The notes under the pieces: generated by a model
Told to the model about the DNA's origin: nothing
Databases searched by the model: none
The model's input: only the letters and a program-made list of their open reading frames with translations
Program-made: the position numbers and the translations under genes
Source: an uncultured Oscillospiraceae bacterium
GTDB taxonomy: Bacteria; Bacillota; Clostridia; Oscillospirales; Oscillospiraceae
Reading direction: 5' to 3'
Assembly: GCA_900756575.1 (NCBI GenBank)
Contig: CAAEKQ010000087.1
Coordinates: forward strand, 1-33,084
Length of the DNA: 33,084 nt
Part shown: positions 14,295 to 22,031 of the stretch, piece by piece
How positions within the stretch are numbered: position 1 is the stretch's first letter
How the letters are laid out: every line of letters begins with the position of its first letter

Positions 14295-15830
14295 ATGAAA
14301 CGAGTATTACGGCATTTTCTCCATTACGACCTGATCCCCCTGCTGTCCATGCTGGCAGTCTGCGCATTTCCCTGCGTGTTTCTCTACGCCCGGAATGCCT
14401 CGGAGGTTCCGGCCAATTCCATGATTCCCTTTCTGGTGGTGTTCTCCCTGAACGCGCTGCTGTTCTTCGGGCTTTCCGCGGTTTTTCTGCGGAATGTCTC
14501 CCGGGCGGCGTTTTTCTCCGACCTTGCCATGCTGGTGGTCATCAATTTCTGCCTGTTGGCGATGCATTTGAAGCGCATTTTTCCGTTCCTCCGGGATCGG
14601 TATCTGCTGGTTCTGTTGATCGTATTGCTGCTTGGGCTGTTCCTTTTGTTGATTCGGAAAAAGCCGGATCTGCGCACCGGCTGTCTGCTCGTGCTCATTG
14701 CCTTCGGCTCCATGATTTTCATCAACACCATCCAGGCCATTCCCGCCATTCTCTCCAGCCATGAGGTCAACCAGGAGATGATGCGCGGTGTGCCCGACGA
14801 CGAAAACCCCAACGTCCAGGTGGAGCAGAACGTGCAGTTTGGTGCTAATCGTCCCAACGTCTACTATTTTCTCTTTGACGAATATGGCGGCTACGACAAC
14901 CTGGAGCATTATTATAGCTTCGACAACAGCGCCTTTCTGGAGGCTCTGGAGGCACGGGGCTTCTCGGTCTCCCTCCACAGCCACAACACCGAGGCCGTGG
15001 CCACCGATACCATTGTGCCCAATCTGCTGAACATGAATTACGTGGTAAAGGTGGAGGAATCCGGCCACAAGAAGGCCCAGTATCGCCGCAGCTGCCTGCT
15101 CTACCAGATGTTTGCGGACAACGGCTATCAGATCAACCTCATCAACCATGTGGACTATCTGGGCACCGGCGGCTGTCATGTGCTCACCAGCAATCAGACC
15201 CGCCGCACCATCTCGGAATATCTCATGCGCAACAGCCTTTACAATAAATTCCCCGCCTTCCGCCACCTGCTGGATCAGTTTTTTGTGGCGGACTATGGCG
15301 ACAACTACCGGGCCTCGCTGGACAACGCCCTGGATGCGGAGCTGCGCTGCTGGCAGGAAGCCCAGAACGGCCCCACGCTGACCGTCGGCTATGTGCAGTG
15401 CCCCCACTCCCCCACCATGGTCGGCCCCAATGGCGAGGATCTCCCGTTCTCCACCGGCTGGAACTGGCGGGATCACAGCCTGTACCTGGGCCAGGTGGAG
15501 TTTATGAGCAAGCACATTCTAAAGCTGGTGGACACCATTCAGGAACACGATCCGGATGCGCTGATCTTCCTCCAGTCCGACCATGGCAACCGCTATGCCA
15601 TCCATATGGTGCAGGTCGGAGAATGGTCCGGCTATGATCCCCACGAAGAAAACCAGTATATGCAGAACATCCTCAACTGCGTCTACTATAAGGGCCAGTC
15701 CTTTGACATCGAGGGCGAAACCGGCATCAACACCATGCGCAAGGTCTTCTCTCAGGTGCTGGGGGCCGATCTGCCGCCGATCCCCCCGGTGCAGGATTAT
15801 TCCAACAATTATGTGGACGAGCAGAGCTAA
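14295..15830 (+). CDS. Membrane-anchored sulfatase/phosphoglycerol transferase-like enzyme
   Basis: A 511-residue protein with five hydrophobic segments (about 11-32, 42-65, 74-91, 102-120 and 129-147) and a large extracytoplasmic alkaline-phosphatase-superfamily domain from ~185. YYFLFDEYGG (190-199) provides the first metal-binding acid; TDTIVPNLLN near 237-246 holds the likely Thr nucleophile; LIFLQSDHGNR in the last quarter supplies the second metal site (DHG). Such enzymes move phosphoglycerol or phosphoethanolamine onto cell-envelope polymers, or cleave sulfate or phosphate esters. It differs from classical LtaS, so the substrate is open. ATG 14295 follows AAGGAG by eight bases. It is a single gene divergent from the symporter. 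Confidence 0.85.
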   Translation: MKRVLRHFLHYDLIPLLSMLAVCAFPCVFLYARNASEVPANSMIPFLVVFSLNALLFFGLSAVFLRNVSRAAFFSDLAMLVVINFCLLAMHLKRIFPFLRDRYLLVLLIVLLLGLFLLLIRKKPDLRTGCLLVLIAFGSMIFINTIQAIPAILSSHEVNQEMMRGVPDDENPNVQVEQNVQFGANRPNVYYFLFDEYGGYDNLEHYYSFDNSAFLEALEARGFSVSLHSHNTEAVATDTIVPNLLNMNYVVKVEESGHKKAQYRRSCLLYQMFADNGYQINLINHVDYLGTGGCHVLTSNQTRRTISEYLMRNSLYNKFPAFRHLLDQFFVADYGDNYRASLDNALDAELRCWQEAQNGPTLTVGYVQCPHSPTMVGPNGEDLPFSTGWNWRDHSLYLGQVEFMSKHILKLVDTIQEHDPDALIFLQSDHGNRYAIHMVQVGEWSGYDPHEENQYMQNILNCVYYKGQSFDIEGETGINTMRKVFSQVLGADLPPIPPVQDYSNNYVDEQS

Positions 15831-15833
15831 TTC

Positions 15834-15862
15834 TGGACAATTTTCCTCCGCTGCGGTATGAT
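15834..15862 (+). promoter_or_regulatory. Promoter of the quinone-oxidoreductase-like gene
   Basis: TGGACA (15834-15839), 17 bp, TATGAT (15857-15862), just after the sulfatase stop; no terminator lies between. Confidence 0.55.
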
Positions 15863-15897
15863 AGATACAACATTTCAAAATTGGAGGGATCTTCCCT

Positions 15898-16884
15898 ATG
15901 AAACGTGTCATTATGAACGAATATGGCGGCCCCGAGGTGCTGCATCTCACGGACGCGCCCATTCCCCAGCCCGGCCCCGGCGAAGTTCTGCTGAAAATGG
16001 AGGCCGCAGGAATCTCCAAGCCGGACTTTCTCATGCGAACCGGCGCGTATCCCTGGACCCGAGGCATTCTCCCCTTCTATCCCGGCCTCTATGGCACCGG
16101 TACCGTGGCGGCGGTGGGCGGCGATGTCACGAAGGTGGCCGTGGGCGATCTGGTGTTTGTGGATCATCCCGTGGTCTGCGGCTGCTACAGCGAATATAAA
16201 ACGGCCCCGGTGGGCAATGTCACCAAGATGATTGCCGGTACCGACCCGGTGTATGGTGCGGTGATGACCAACTATGTGATCGCCTGGAGTCTGATGACCC
16301 AGGTGCTGGGCCCCGGGCATGGCAAAACCCTTTATATGAAGGGTGCCGCCGGTGCATTGGGTTCCGCCGTGGTGCAGATGGCTCCCCTTGCCGGTTATCG
16401 GGTGATTGCCAGCGCCAGCACGCCGGAAAAATGCGACTATCTCCGGAGCATTGGCGCAACACAGGTGTTCTGCTACAAGGAAACTCCGGAGCAGGAGGCC
16501 GTGCTTGCCGCCACCAACGGCATCGGCGCCGACATCATTCTCGATCAGGTGGCCGGGCCTAATATGGCGTCGCAGCTTGCCTATCTGGCACCCCTGGGCA
16601 CCATTCTGGTGTACAATTACCTGGGCGGCGCAGAGCATACCGGCATTCTTGAAGCAATGATTGCGGGCATGGCAAAGTGCCAGTCCGTCCGGGTATTCTC
16701 GTTCCATTATAACGACGATAAGCCCGAGGCATTAAAGCTGCTGCGGGAGCAGGTCTTCATCATGCTCCACGAGGGCAAAATCAAGCCCCATATCTTCCGC
16801 ACCTTCTCCCAGGCAGAAATTCAGGAAGCCCATCAGCTATTGGACAGCGGCGCGTTCACCGGCAGTCTGGTGCTGAATTTTTAA
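15898..16884 (+). CDS. Medium-chain dehydrogenase, quinone oxidoreductase-like (zinc-independent)
   Basis: A 328-residue MDR-superfamily enzyme, expected to be an NADPH-dependent reductase of quinones or enones. The opening YGGPEVL (9-15) and PGPGEVLLK (25-33) are typical of the QOR group. The Rossmann motif is GAAGALGSA at 149-157, followed by GYRVIASASTPEKCDYLRSIGA, where the strand end and ASTPEK suggest an NADPH pocket. The Cys/His ligands of catalytic zinc in alcohol dehydrogenases are missing. GGAGGG lies nine bases before ATG. The stop codon abuts MITE-like copy B, so the native 3' end may have been changed by insertion. Confidence 0.92.
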   Translation: MKRVIMNEYGGPEVLHLTDAPIPQPGPGEVLLKMEAAGISKPDFLMRTGAYPWTRGILPFYPGLYGTGTVAAVGGDVTKVAVGDLVFVDHPVVCGCYSEYKTAPVGNVTKMIAGTDPVYGAVMTNYVIAWSLMTQVLGPGHGKTLYMKGAAGALGSAVVQMAPLAGYRVIASASTPEKCDYLRSIGATQVFCYKETPEQEAVLAATNGIGADIILDQVAGPNMASQLAYLAPLGTILVYNYLGGAEHTGILEAMIAGMAKCQSVRVFSFHYNDDKPEALKLLREQVFIMLHEGKIKPHIFRTFSQAEIQEAHQLLDSGAFTGSLVLNF

Positions 16885-17046
16885 GGCAACACCGCACAAA
16901 TGTGTCGCCGGTCTTCACCCCGATCTTTTCCGCCGGAAATACGTTATTTTTTCTTGCCATACACAAAGTATGCCTGCGAAAAACTGCCTTTTTCCGACGC
17001 AAAATCTCCGGCTGAATCCTCACCGCCAATTTATGTGGTATTGCCT
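16884..17046 (-). repeat. MITE-like intergenic repeat, copy B, with terminal inverted repeats
   Basis: A 163-bp element bounded by imperfect 16-bp terminal inverted repeats (AGGCAACACCGCACAA left; reverse complement of the right end AGGCAATACCACATAA; 13 of 16 identical). Its interior, read on the minus strand, matches copy A at 11285-11426 over about 130 bp with the same internal spacing. It begins at the last base of the upstream stop codon. No target duplication and no transposase were seen. Confidence 0.75.
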
Positions 17047-17058
17047 ATTCTAATCCCG

Positions 17059-17089
17059 TTCCCTCGGTACATTGTACCGGGGGAATTTT
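17059..17089 (+). terminator. Terminator downstream of the quinone-oxidoreductase-like gene
   Basis: A 12-bp stem, TTCCCTCGGTAC/GTACCGGGGGAA (one T-G pair), loop ATT, followed by TTTTA. Copy B lies between it and the gene it serves. Confidence 0.75.
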
Positions 17090-17119
17090 ACTGCCCGCCT
17101 CAAACGGTCGACGGGAGCA

Positions 17120-17143
17120 CAAATTGCATCCTCCGGCAATTTG
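17120..17143. promoter_or_regulatory. Inverted repeat upstream of the lipoprotein promoter
   Basis: CAAATTGC-N8-GCAATTTG, a perfect 8-bp dyad about 18 bp upstream of the -35. It is placed like an activator or operator site; the regulator is unknown. Confidence 0.4.
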
Positions 17144-17161
17144 ATTTCTTTCCATTTCGCA

Positions 17162-17189
17162 TTGACATCCCCCTTTCCGGTGGTACAAT
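17162..17189 (+). promoter_or_regulatory. Promoter of the 840-residue lipoprotein
   Basis: TTGACA (17162-17167), 16 bp, TACAAT (17184-17189), about 50 bp before the start codon. Confidence 0.8.
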
Positions 17190-17241
17190 AATAGTATGAT
17201 TTCCAAATTATATTTGGAGATAGAAAGGAGAAGATCGTGAA

Positions 17242-19764
17242 ATGAAAAAATGGCTGACCATCCCCCTGGCCATGAGTCTGCTTGTGAGCCTTGCCGCCTG
17301 CGGAGAAACGACCCCCTCCGCCTCCGTGGCAGAATCCGCTCCCGTCGAGACCCAGGCTCCCTCCCCGGAACCGGGCGCACCGGCAGAAGAAGCATCCACA
17401 CCGGAAGCCGCTCCCATCCCCGAGGATTCTCAGGTAGAGGATTCCACCCCCGAGGTGGTGCGCGAAGGCCCCACCATCCAGAGCGTGACCTATGGCGCAA
17501 ACTATGTAGAGACCGCCGCCACCGACGACGATACCATCAACAGCCCCTCCGCATCCTCCAACGTCAGCGCCGTTACCCTGTCTGACGGCACGGAGATCAC
17601 TGCGGAAAACGGCGGCGTTTTGACTCTGGTCATCGACGGCGACCAGTATGATATTCCCGCCTACTACCACAGCGGCGATATGCTGCCCGAGGGGGATTTC
17701 TCCTTTGAAACCACCGCCGGCACCGACAGCTACGCCGAAATGGGCAAGTTTATGAACATGGCCGGTCAGACCGCCCAGTATACCTACCGCAGTGCCCTGC
17801 GGGTGGACGGAACCGGCATTGTGGAAAATGAGACCATCCCCGCATTGCTCGGCAAGGTCGGAACCTATGACGCTGCCGGACTTCGGGGTGGCGAACTGAG
17901 TTCCTACGGCCCGTTCTTTAACGGCATCATCGTGGATTCCGCGCCCTATGAGATCGGCCATGTGAAGCTGGTGGGTCAGGGTGACGGCGCCAACGACTTC
18001 CAGGGCGAGGGCGCTATGGTGCTCTCCTCCGGCTCCGCCGACGTGACCCTGCACAATGCCGTGGTGCTCACTGCCGGTACCATCCGCACTGCCGCAGCCG
18101 TTCGGGATTCCGGCATTCTGCGGATCAAAAACTCCGTAATCTACACCGAGGAGACTCCCGACACCCAGGAGCAGTATGACGCGCTGGTGGTTCCCATGAT
18201 GAAGCGCACCCCATTTGCGCTGGGCCTGGAGGGCACCGTCCGTGCTACCAACGTTCTGGGCGCAGGTCAGGGCATCTATTCCAACTCCCTGATTGTCTCC
18301 TCCGGCTGGGGCGTTCTGTCCACCGACTCCGGCAACGGCTATGACCAGACCGGCACCTATGCTCTGGACGTGAGCAACACCGTGGCCGGCACCGGCACCG
18401 TGGAAGAGGCCAAGGCCGGCGTGGATTATTATGCCACCCGCACTGTGGACGGTGTAACCTACGGCTATCTCCCCGGCGGCTCCGGCTATGTGGCTTATGC
18501 CGACTCCGGCGTATGGGACCGCTTTGACAACGTAGACTTCTATGGCGGCAACGAGGTGCAGATCATGGCATCCTCCACTTCCTCCGCCTACTACACCAAC
18601 TCCACCCTGACCTCCGGTCACATCGGTGTCATGACCCAGCAAAATGCAGGCGGCACCATCTCCATTCAGGATTCCACCCTGAATGTGGCGGAGACCGGCG
18701 TACAGATCAAGTCCGGCGCAGCCAACAACGGCTACACCAACGTAGTTCTGGACAACACCGAGGTGAACTTCACCGCCGACTCCAAGTGGGGCGGCACCCT
18801 GGTGGAGCTGGTTGAGTCCGACGATGCAGGTAACCCGGGCAACACCTCCTACACCATCAACGACACCGGCGATGAGGCCACCCAGGCCACCGCCACCGCT
18901 CAGGTGGACGATTCCAATGCGGTGCTGAAAAACGGCGAATACACCGGCAACATCTGGAACAACATCTATAACAAGTATCAGTCCCTGAACGTCTATCTCA
19001 CCGACAACACCGTGCTAAACGGCACTATTTCCTCCTCCTATGGCTACCATCTGGACGACAACGGCGACCGGATGGAGAACGGCACCGAGCTGAACTGCGA
19101 CACCACCGGCGACTACCGCACCTCCGGCGCCAGCGATTATCACAAGATCGGCGCCCAGTATAACGTTGCCAACCAGCAGATCAACAACCCCGTCAACGTC
19201 TCCGTGCTGGGCGGCTCCACCTGGAATGTGGTGCTGGCCGACGGCACCTGCGGCGAAGCGGACGCCTGCTATATCGGCAGCCTGACTGTGGACGCGGATT
19301 CCACCCTCACCGCTTCTGAGCCTGTGACCATCCACGTTTACGGCGCCCAGGACATCCAGGGTACCGTGGATCAGAACATCACCATCGTTCAGGAGGAATA
19401 CACCGCACCCGACTGCACCACCAACACCCTCACCGCGGTAGACATGGCTGATCCCCGTCACACCGCAACCTTCGTGTTTGTGGATGAAAACGGCGACCCC
19501 GCCATCGGCGCAGCCTCCTTCGGCGCGTATAAGGCCTTTGCCACCAGCTATTTCACCCTGAACTTCAACGGCTATGAGATGGTGTCCATGAATGTCACCG
19601 AGGGCACCGCCACCATCACTCCCATCACCGAGGACGATCCCGACGGCTATTATGGCGAATATGACTACAACATCGCCATGGAGACCGACTGCACCGTTAC
19701 CGTGGTGGTCAAGGCTGCCGCAATGGGTGGCCCCGGCGGCGGCCCCGGTGGCCCTCCCATGTAA
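17242..19764 (+). CDS. Large beta-helix-like surface lipoprotein
   Basis: An 840-residue protein with a lipoprotein signal peptide ending LAAC (Cys20), then a Pro/Glu/Ala-rich spacer (~21-75) that would lift it off the membrane. The main part is rich in Gly, Ser, Thr, Asp and Asn, with short repeating strand-turn units (for example ADVTLHNAVVL, GILRIKNSVIY, GTISIQDSTLNV, SLNVYLTDNTVLNG), the pattern of a right-handed parallel beta-helix. A smaller beta domain (about 745-825) precedes a tail of Gly, Pro and Met (MGGPGGGPGGPPM). It is strongly acidic. No catalytic motif is recognised; adhesion, glycan binding or lyase activity are possible. It has its own promoter and terminator. Confidence 0.85.
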   Translation: MKKWLTIPLAMSLLVSLAACGETTPSASVAESAPVETQAPSPEPGAPAEEASTPEAAPIPEDSQVEDSTPEVVREGPTIQSVTYGANYVETAATDDDTINSPSASSNVSAVTLSDGTEITAENGGVLTLVIDGDQYDIPAYYHSGDMLPEGDFSFETTAGTDSYAEMGKFMNMAGQTAQYTYRSALRVDGTGIVENETIPALLGKVGTYDAAGLRGGELSSYGPFFNGIIVDSAPYEIGHVKLVGQGDGANDFQGEGAMVLSSGSADVTLHNAVVLTAGTIRTAAAVRDSGILRIKNSVIYTEETPDTQEQYDALVVPMMKRTPFALGLEGTVRATNVLGAGQGIYSNSLIVSSGWGVLSTDSGNGYDQTGTYALDVSNTVAGTGTVEEAKAGVDYYATRTVDGVTYGYLPGGSGYVAYADSGVWDRFDNVDFYGGNEVQIMASSTSSAYYTNSTLTSGHIGVMTQQNAGGTISIQDSTLNVAETGVQIKSGAANNGYTNVVLDNTEVNFTADSKWGGTLVELVESDDAGNPGNTSYTINDTGDEATQATATAQVDDSNAVLKNGEYTGNIWNNIYNKYQSLNVYLTDNTVLNGTISSSYGYHLDDNGDRMENGTELNCDTTGDYRTSGASDYHKIGAQYNVANQQINNPVNVSVLGGSTWNVVLADGTCGEADACYIGSLTVDADSTLTASEPVTIHVYGAQDIQGTVDQNITIVQEEYTAPDCTTNTLTAVDMADPRHTATFVFVDENGDPAIGAASFGAYKAFATSYFTLNFNGYEMVSMNVTEGTATITPITEDDPDGYYGEYDYNIAMETDCTVTVVVKAAAMGGPGGGPGGPPM

Positions 19765-19784
19765 TTTCTCCCTAAGATAGCACG

Positions 19785-19816
19785 ATCCCCTCTGTCCATT
19801 CCCGGGCAGAGGGGAT
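19785..19816. terminator. Terminator between the lipoprotein and thioesterase genes
   Basis: A 10-bp stem, ATCCCCTCTG/CAGAGGGGAT, followed by TTCGTTTATT on the plus strand; the two genes are convergent. Confidence 0.85.
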
Positions 19817-19821
19817 TTCGT

Positions 19822-20250
19822 TTATTCCGGATGTGCTTCCTTCAGCTGTTCTTTCAGGAAGAAGGTGTAGGTGCCGTTTGCCAGCAGCGTTCCGTCGTCG
19901 TCAAACAGCTCCGCCTGATACACCGCCACCGTGCGGCCTGTTTTCACCGCCGTGGCCTTGCAGTAGACCTTCTTTGTGTTCTGGGCGGCCCGAAGATAGC
20001 TCACCGAGCAGTTCAGGGTCACGCAGCCCCGGCCATCGGTGCAGGCGGCAATGCCAGCCACCGTGTCCATCAGCGCGGATAAACAGCCGCCGTGGACAAT
20101 GCCCCGGGGATTCATGCTGGAGGGAGATACGGCCAGCTCGCCATTGGCATAGTGCAGTCCGCATTCCGTCACCAAAATACCGTTGGTGGCGGAAAACAGG
20201 CCCGGACGGTTGATACGATTTTTAAGACGTTCATAAAAGTCCTGTGTCAT
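19822..20250 (-). CDS. PaaI-family hotdog-fold thioesterase
   Basis: A 142-residue single hotdog domain. NPRGIVHGGCLSALMDTVAG (47-66) holds the HGG motif (53-55) and an Asp62 in the central helix, the catalytic region of PaaI/YbgC-type acyl-CoA thioesterases; PaaI members hydrolyse phenylacetyl-CoA and related aromatic acyl-CoAs. The C-terminal strands (VKTGRTVAVYQAELFDDDG, NGTYTFFL) are typical. I chose ATG 20250 because AGGA lies nine bases upstream; ATG 20256, two codons earlier, is the alternative. It stands alone. An aromatic acyl-CoA substrate would fit the neighbourhood but is not shown. Confidence 0.9.
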   Translation of the reverse strand: MTQDFYERLKNRINRPGLFSATNGILVTECGLHYANGELAVSPSSMNPRGIVHGGCLSALMDTVAGIAACTDGRGCVTLNCSVSYLRAAQNTKKVYCKATAVKTGRTVAVYQAELFDDDGTLLANGTYTFFLKEQLKEAHPE

Positions 20251-20438
20251 GGGCATAATTCCTTCCGATTCGTTCTTTTCCGATATTATATCCCGCCGCA
20301 GCGCAAAATGCAACGTCCCCCACCTGATAATCAGCCAAACACCCAAATCAGTTTGCAAATGACCCCGCAGGAGCATTCCTGCGAGGCCATTTTTCACACG
20401 ATGAAACGAGCAAAGATTAGACCACTGCGATGTGGATC

Positions 20439-20693
20439 TTACCGGTGATGGTGCCGGCAGTACCACTTGTCGTCCTCGCAGATGAACTCCACATAGAACT
20501 TCTCCCAGGCCCAGGAACCGGCCAAATCGCCCGCATAGCCGCCGGGAACCTCTGCGGAAGTGGTGTCGCTTTCGTAAAACAGCTTACCGATGGCGTCATA
20601 GTCGCTGACGGTGTAGTAGTACTGGAACTTCGCCATAATGTTCTGTACGGCATTGATGCCCAGCAGCTTTTTGACCTGCATTTCAAGTGTCAT
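20439..20693 (-). pseudogene. Short SnoaL/NTF2-like gene, probably a decayed paralogue
   Basis: An 84-residue frame. Its start (AVQNIMAKFQYYYTVSDYDAIGKLF) resembles IQNLVSRFTFYWGNGETERAI of the SnoaL-like protein at 27570-28349. Its end (GSWAWEKFYVEFICEDDKWY) resembles the late strand GWAGVDFVREDGEWKI of the one at 28364-29089. The ~80 residues that normally lie between are missing, and the frame stops at once (CRHHHR). A neighbouring frame continues to an IHIAVV end, which suggests a frameshift as well as an internal deletion. A good ribosome binding site (AAGGAG) and promoter remain, so a short product may still be made. An intact small single-domain protein cannot be excluded. Confidence 0.55.
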
Positions 20694-20758
20694 GTCATAC
20701 GCTCCTTGATGTGGATTTTCAATTTGTTTACGCTTTCACGAGTTCATAAACTAATTTC

Positions 20759-20786
20759 AGTATACGCATCCCATAGCATATTGCAA
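20759..20786 (-). promoter_or_regulatory. Promoter of the short SnoaL-like gene
   Basis: Minus-strand TTGCAA (20781-20786), 16 bp, TATACT (20759-20764). Confidence 0.5.
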
Positions 20787-20912
20787 ATTGATAGTTTCAG
20801 CGCTCTAGTATATCATTTTTGTAATGCTTCTTGTTTTTCAACACACTTTTGGCCCATATGCAAATTGGGTTATGCTACCCCCAATCCGTTGTATTTTACT
20901 CCAAATCCGGGG

Positions 20913-20941
20913 TTGCATTTCCGCAAAATGTTCCATATAAT
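20913..20941 (+). promoter_or_regulatory. Patatin gene promoter
   Basis: TTGCAT (20913-20918), 17 bp, TATAAT (20936-20941), 40 bp before the start codon. The rest of the 20694-20981 intergenic region is AT-rich and shows no gene. Confidence 0.7.
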
Positions 20942-20981
20942 AACCAAAACAAACGAAACTGCAAAGAAACGGGGCATTACA

Positions 20982-21833
20982 ATGAAAACAGGACTGGTTT
21001 TAGAGGGTGGTGCCATGCGGGGATTGTTCACCGCCGGGGTCATGGATGTGCTGATGGCGCACGGCATCCAATTTGACGGCGCCATCGGTGTCTCCGCCGG
21101 TGCTGCCTTTGGGTGCAATTATAAATCCGGTCAGATCGGGCGGGTACTCCGCTACAACGTCCGGTTCTGCGACGATCCCCGGTACTGCGGCATCCGCTCT
21201 CTGGTGAAGACCGGCGATATCTATAACACGGAATTCTGCTATGGCAAGGTGCCCTGTCAGCTGGATGTCTTTGATTTCGATGCTTACGAGAAAAATCCCA
21301 TGGAATTCTATGTAGTCTGCACCGATGTTGAAACCGGTGAAGCCGTCTACCACAAGCACACCGGCCGGAATGACCACGGCTTCGACTGGATCCGTGCCTC
21401 CGCCTCCATGCCGCTGGTCTCTCACACGGTGGAAATCGACGGAAGGAAGCTGCTGGACGGCGGCATTGCAGACTCCATCCCTCTGCCCTATTTTCAGAGC
21501 ATCGGCTATGACCGGAATGTGGTAGTGCTCACCCAGCCCCTGGGCTATCAAAAGAAGCCCAATTCCCTGATGCCTCTGATTCGCCGCCGCTATCGGCAGT
21601 ATCCCAAGCTGGCAGAGACCATGGAACGGCGGCATATTCAATATAACGAATCTCTCCAACACATCGCCCAGGAGGAAGCTGCCGGACATATTTTCGTCCT
21701 TCGGCCCCAGGCCGCGCTTCCCGTGGGGCGCATTGAAAAGGACCCGAAAAAGCTCACGGCGGCCTATGAGATGGGCCGGACTGCGGCAGAATCCCGGCTC
21801 CCTGCACTCATCCAATTCCTCTCCCAGGCATGA
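20982..21833 (+). CDS. Patatin-like phospholipase (acyl hydrolase)
   Basis: A 283-residue cytoplasmic patatin. The oxyanion loop GGAMRG is at 9-14, the nucleophile elbow GVSAG at 36-40 with Ser38, and the dyad aspartate is Asp159 in LLDGGIADSIPL. These give a Ser-Asp dyad lipid acyl hydrolase of the RssA/YjjU type common in bacteria. The C-terminal part is helical and basic (PLIRRRYRQYPKLAETMERR). The start is at MKTGLVLEGG, directly before the oxyanion loop; its ribosome binding site is weak (ACGGGGC), and the open frame upstream is not protein-like. It has its own promoter and terminator. Confidence 0.93.
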   Translation: MKTGLVLEGGAMRGLFTAGVMDVLMAHGIQFDGAIGVSAGAAFGCNYKSGQIGRVLRYNVRFCDDPRYCGIRSLVKTGDIYNTEFCYGKVPCQLDVFDFDAYEKNPMEFYVVCTDVETGEAVYHKHTGRNDHGFDWIRASASMPLVSHTVEIDGRKLLDGGIADSIPLPYFQSIGYDRNVVVLTQPLGYQKKPNSLMPLIRRRYRQYPKLAETMERRHIQYNESLQHIAQEEAAGHIFVLRPQAALPVGRIEKDPKKLTAAYEMGRTAAESRLPALIQFLSQA

Positions 21834-21838
21834 CAAAG

Positions 21839-21864
21839 CCCCTCACCCGTTTCCAGGTGAGGGG
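21839..21864 (+). terminator. Terminator of the patatin gene
   Basis: A 9-bp stem, CCCCTCACC/GGTGAGGGG with an 8-base loop, starting six bases after the stop; the T-tract is short (TTCAACGTTT). Confidence 0.7.
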
Positions 21865-21951
21865 TTCAACGTTTCTATGTGCTTTATGCCGCTTCCATTC
21901 CCGCAAGGTACAGGAAATTTGTCTTCGCCAGCCGGTTTCAGCCGGGCAGCA

Positions 21952-21986
21952 CACAGCCCACACCGCCGTCTGCGATGTGGGCTGTG
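21952..21986. other. Hairpin downstream of the GH20 gene
   Basis: A perfect 11-bp inverted repeat, CACAGCCCACA/TGTGGGCTGTG with a 13-base spacer, about 45 bp beyond the GH20 stop. No U-tract follows on the minus strand, so it may stabilise the 3' end or be a weak terminator. Confidence 0.45.
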
Positions 21987-22031
21987 GATCGTATGATCGC
22001 TGTTAAATGTTCAGGAAGCGCTTCGGGCTTC

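Noticed and set aside
17050..18642. 530-residue minus-strand open frame
   Set aside because: Antisense to the lipoprotein gene, with a Gly/His/Val-rich composition typical of shadows in GC-rich DNA; the plus strand has a promoter, lipobox and terminator.
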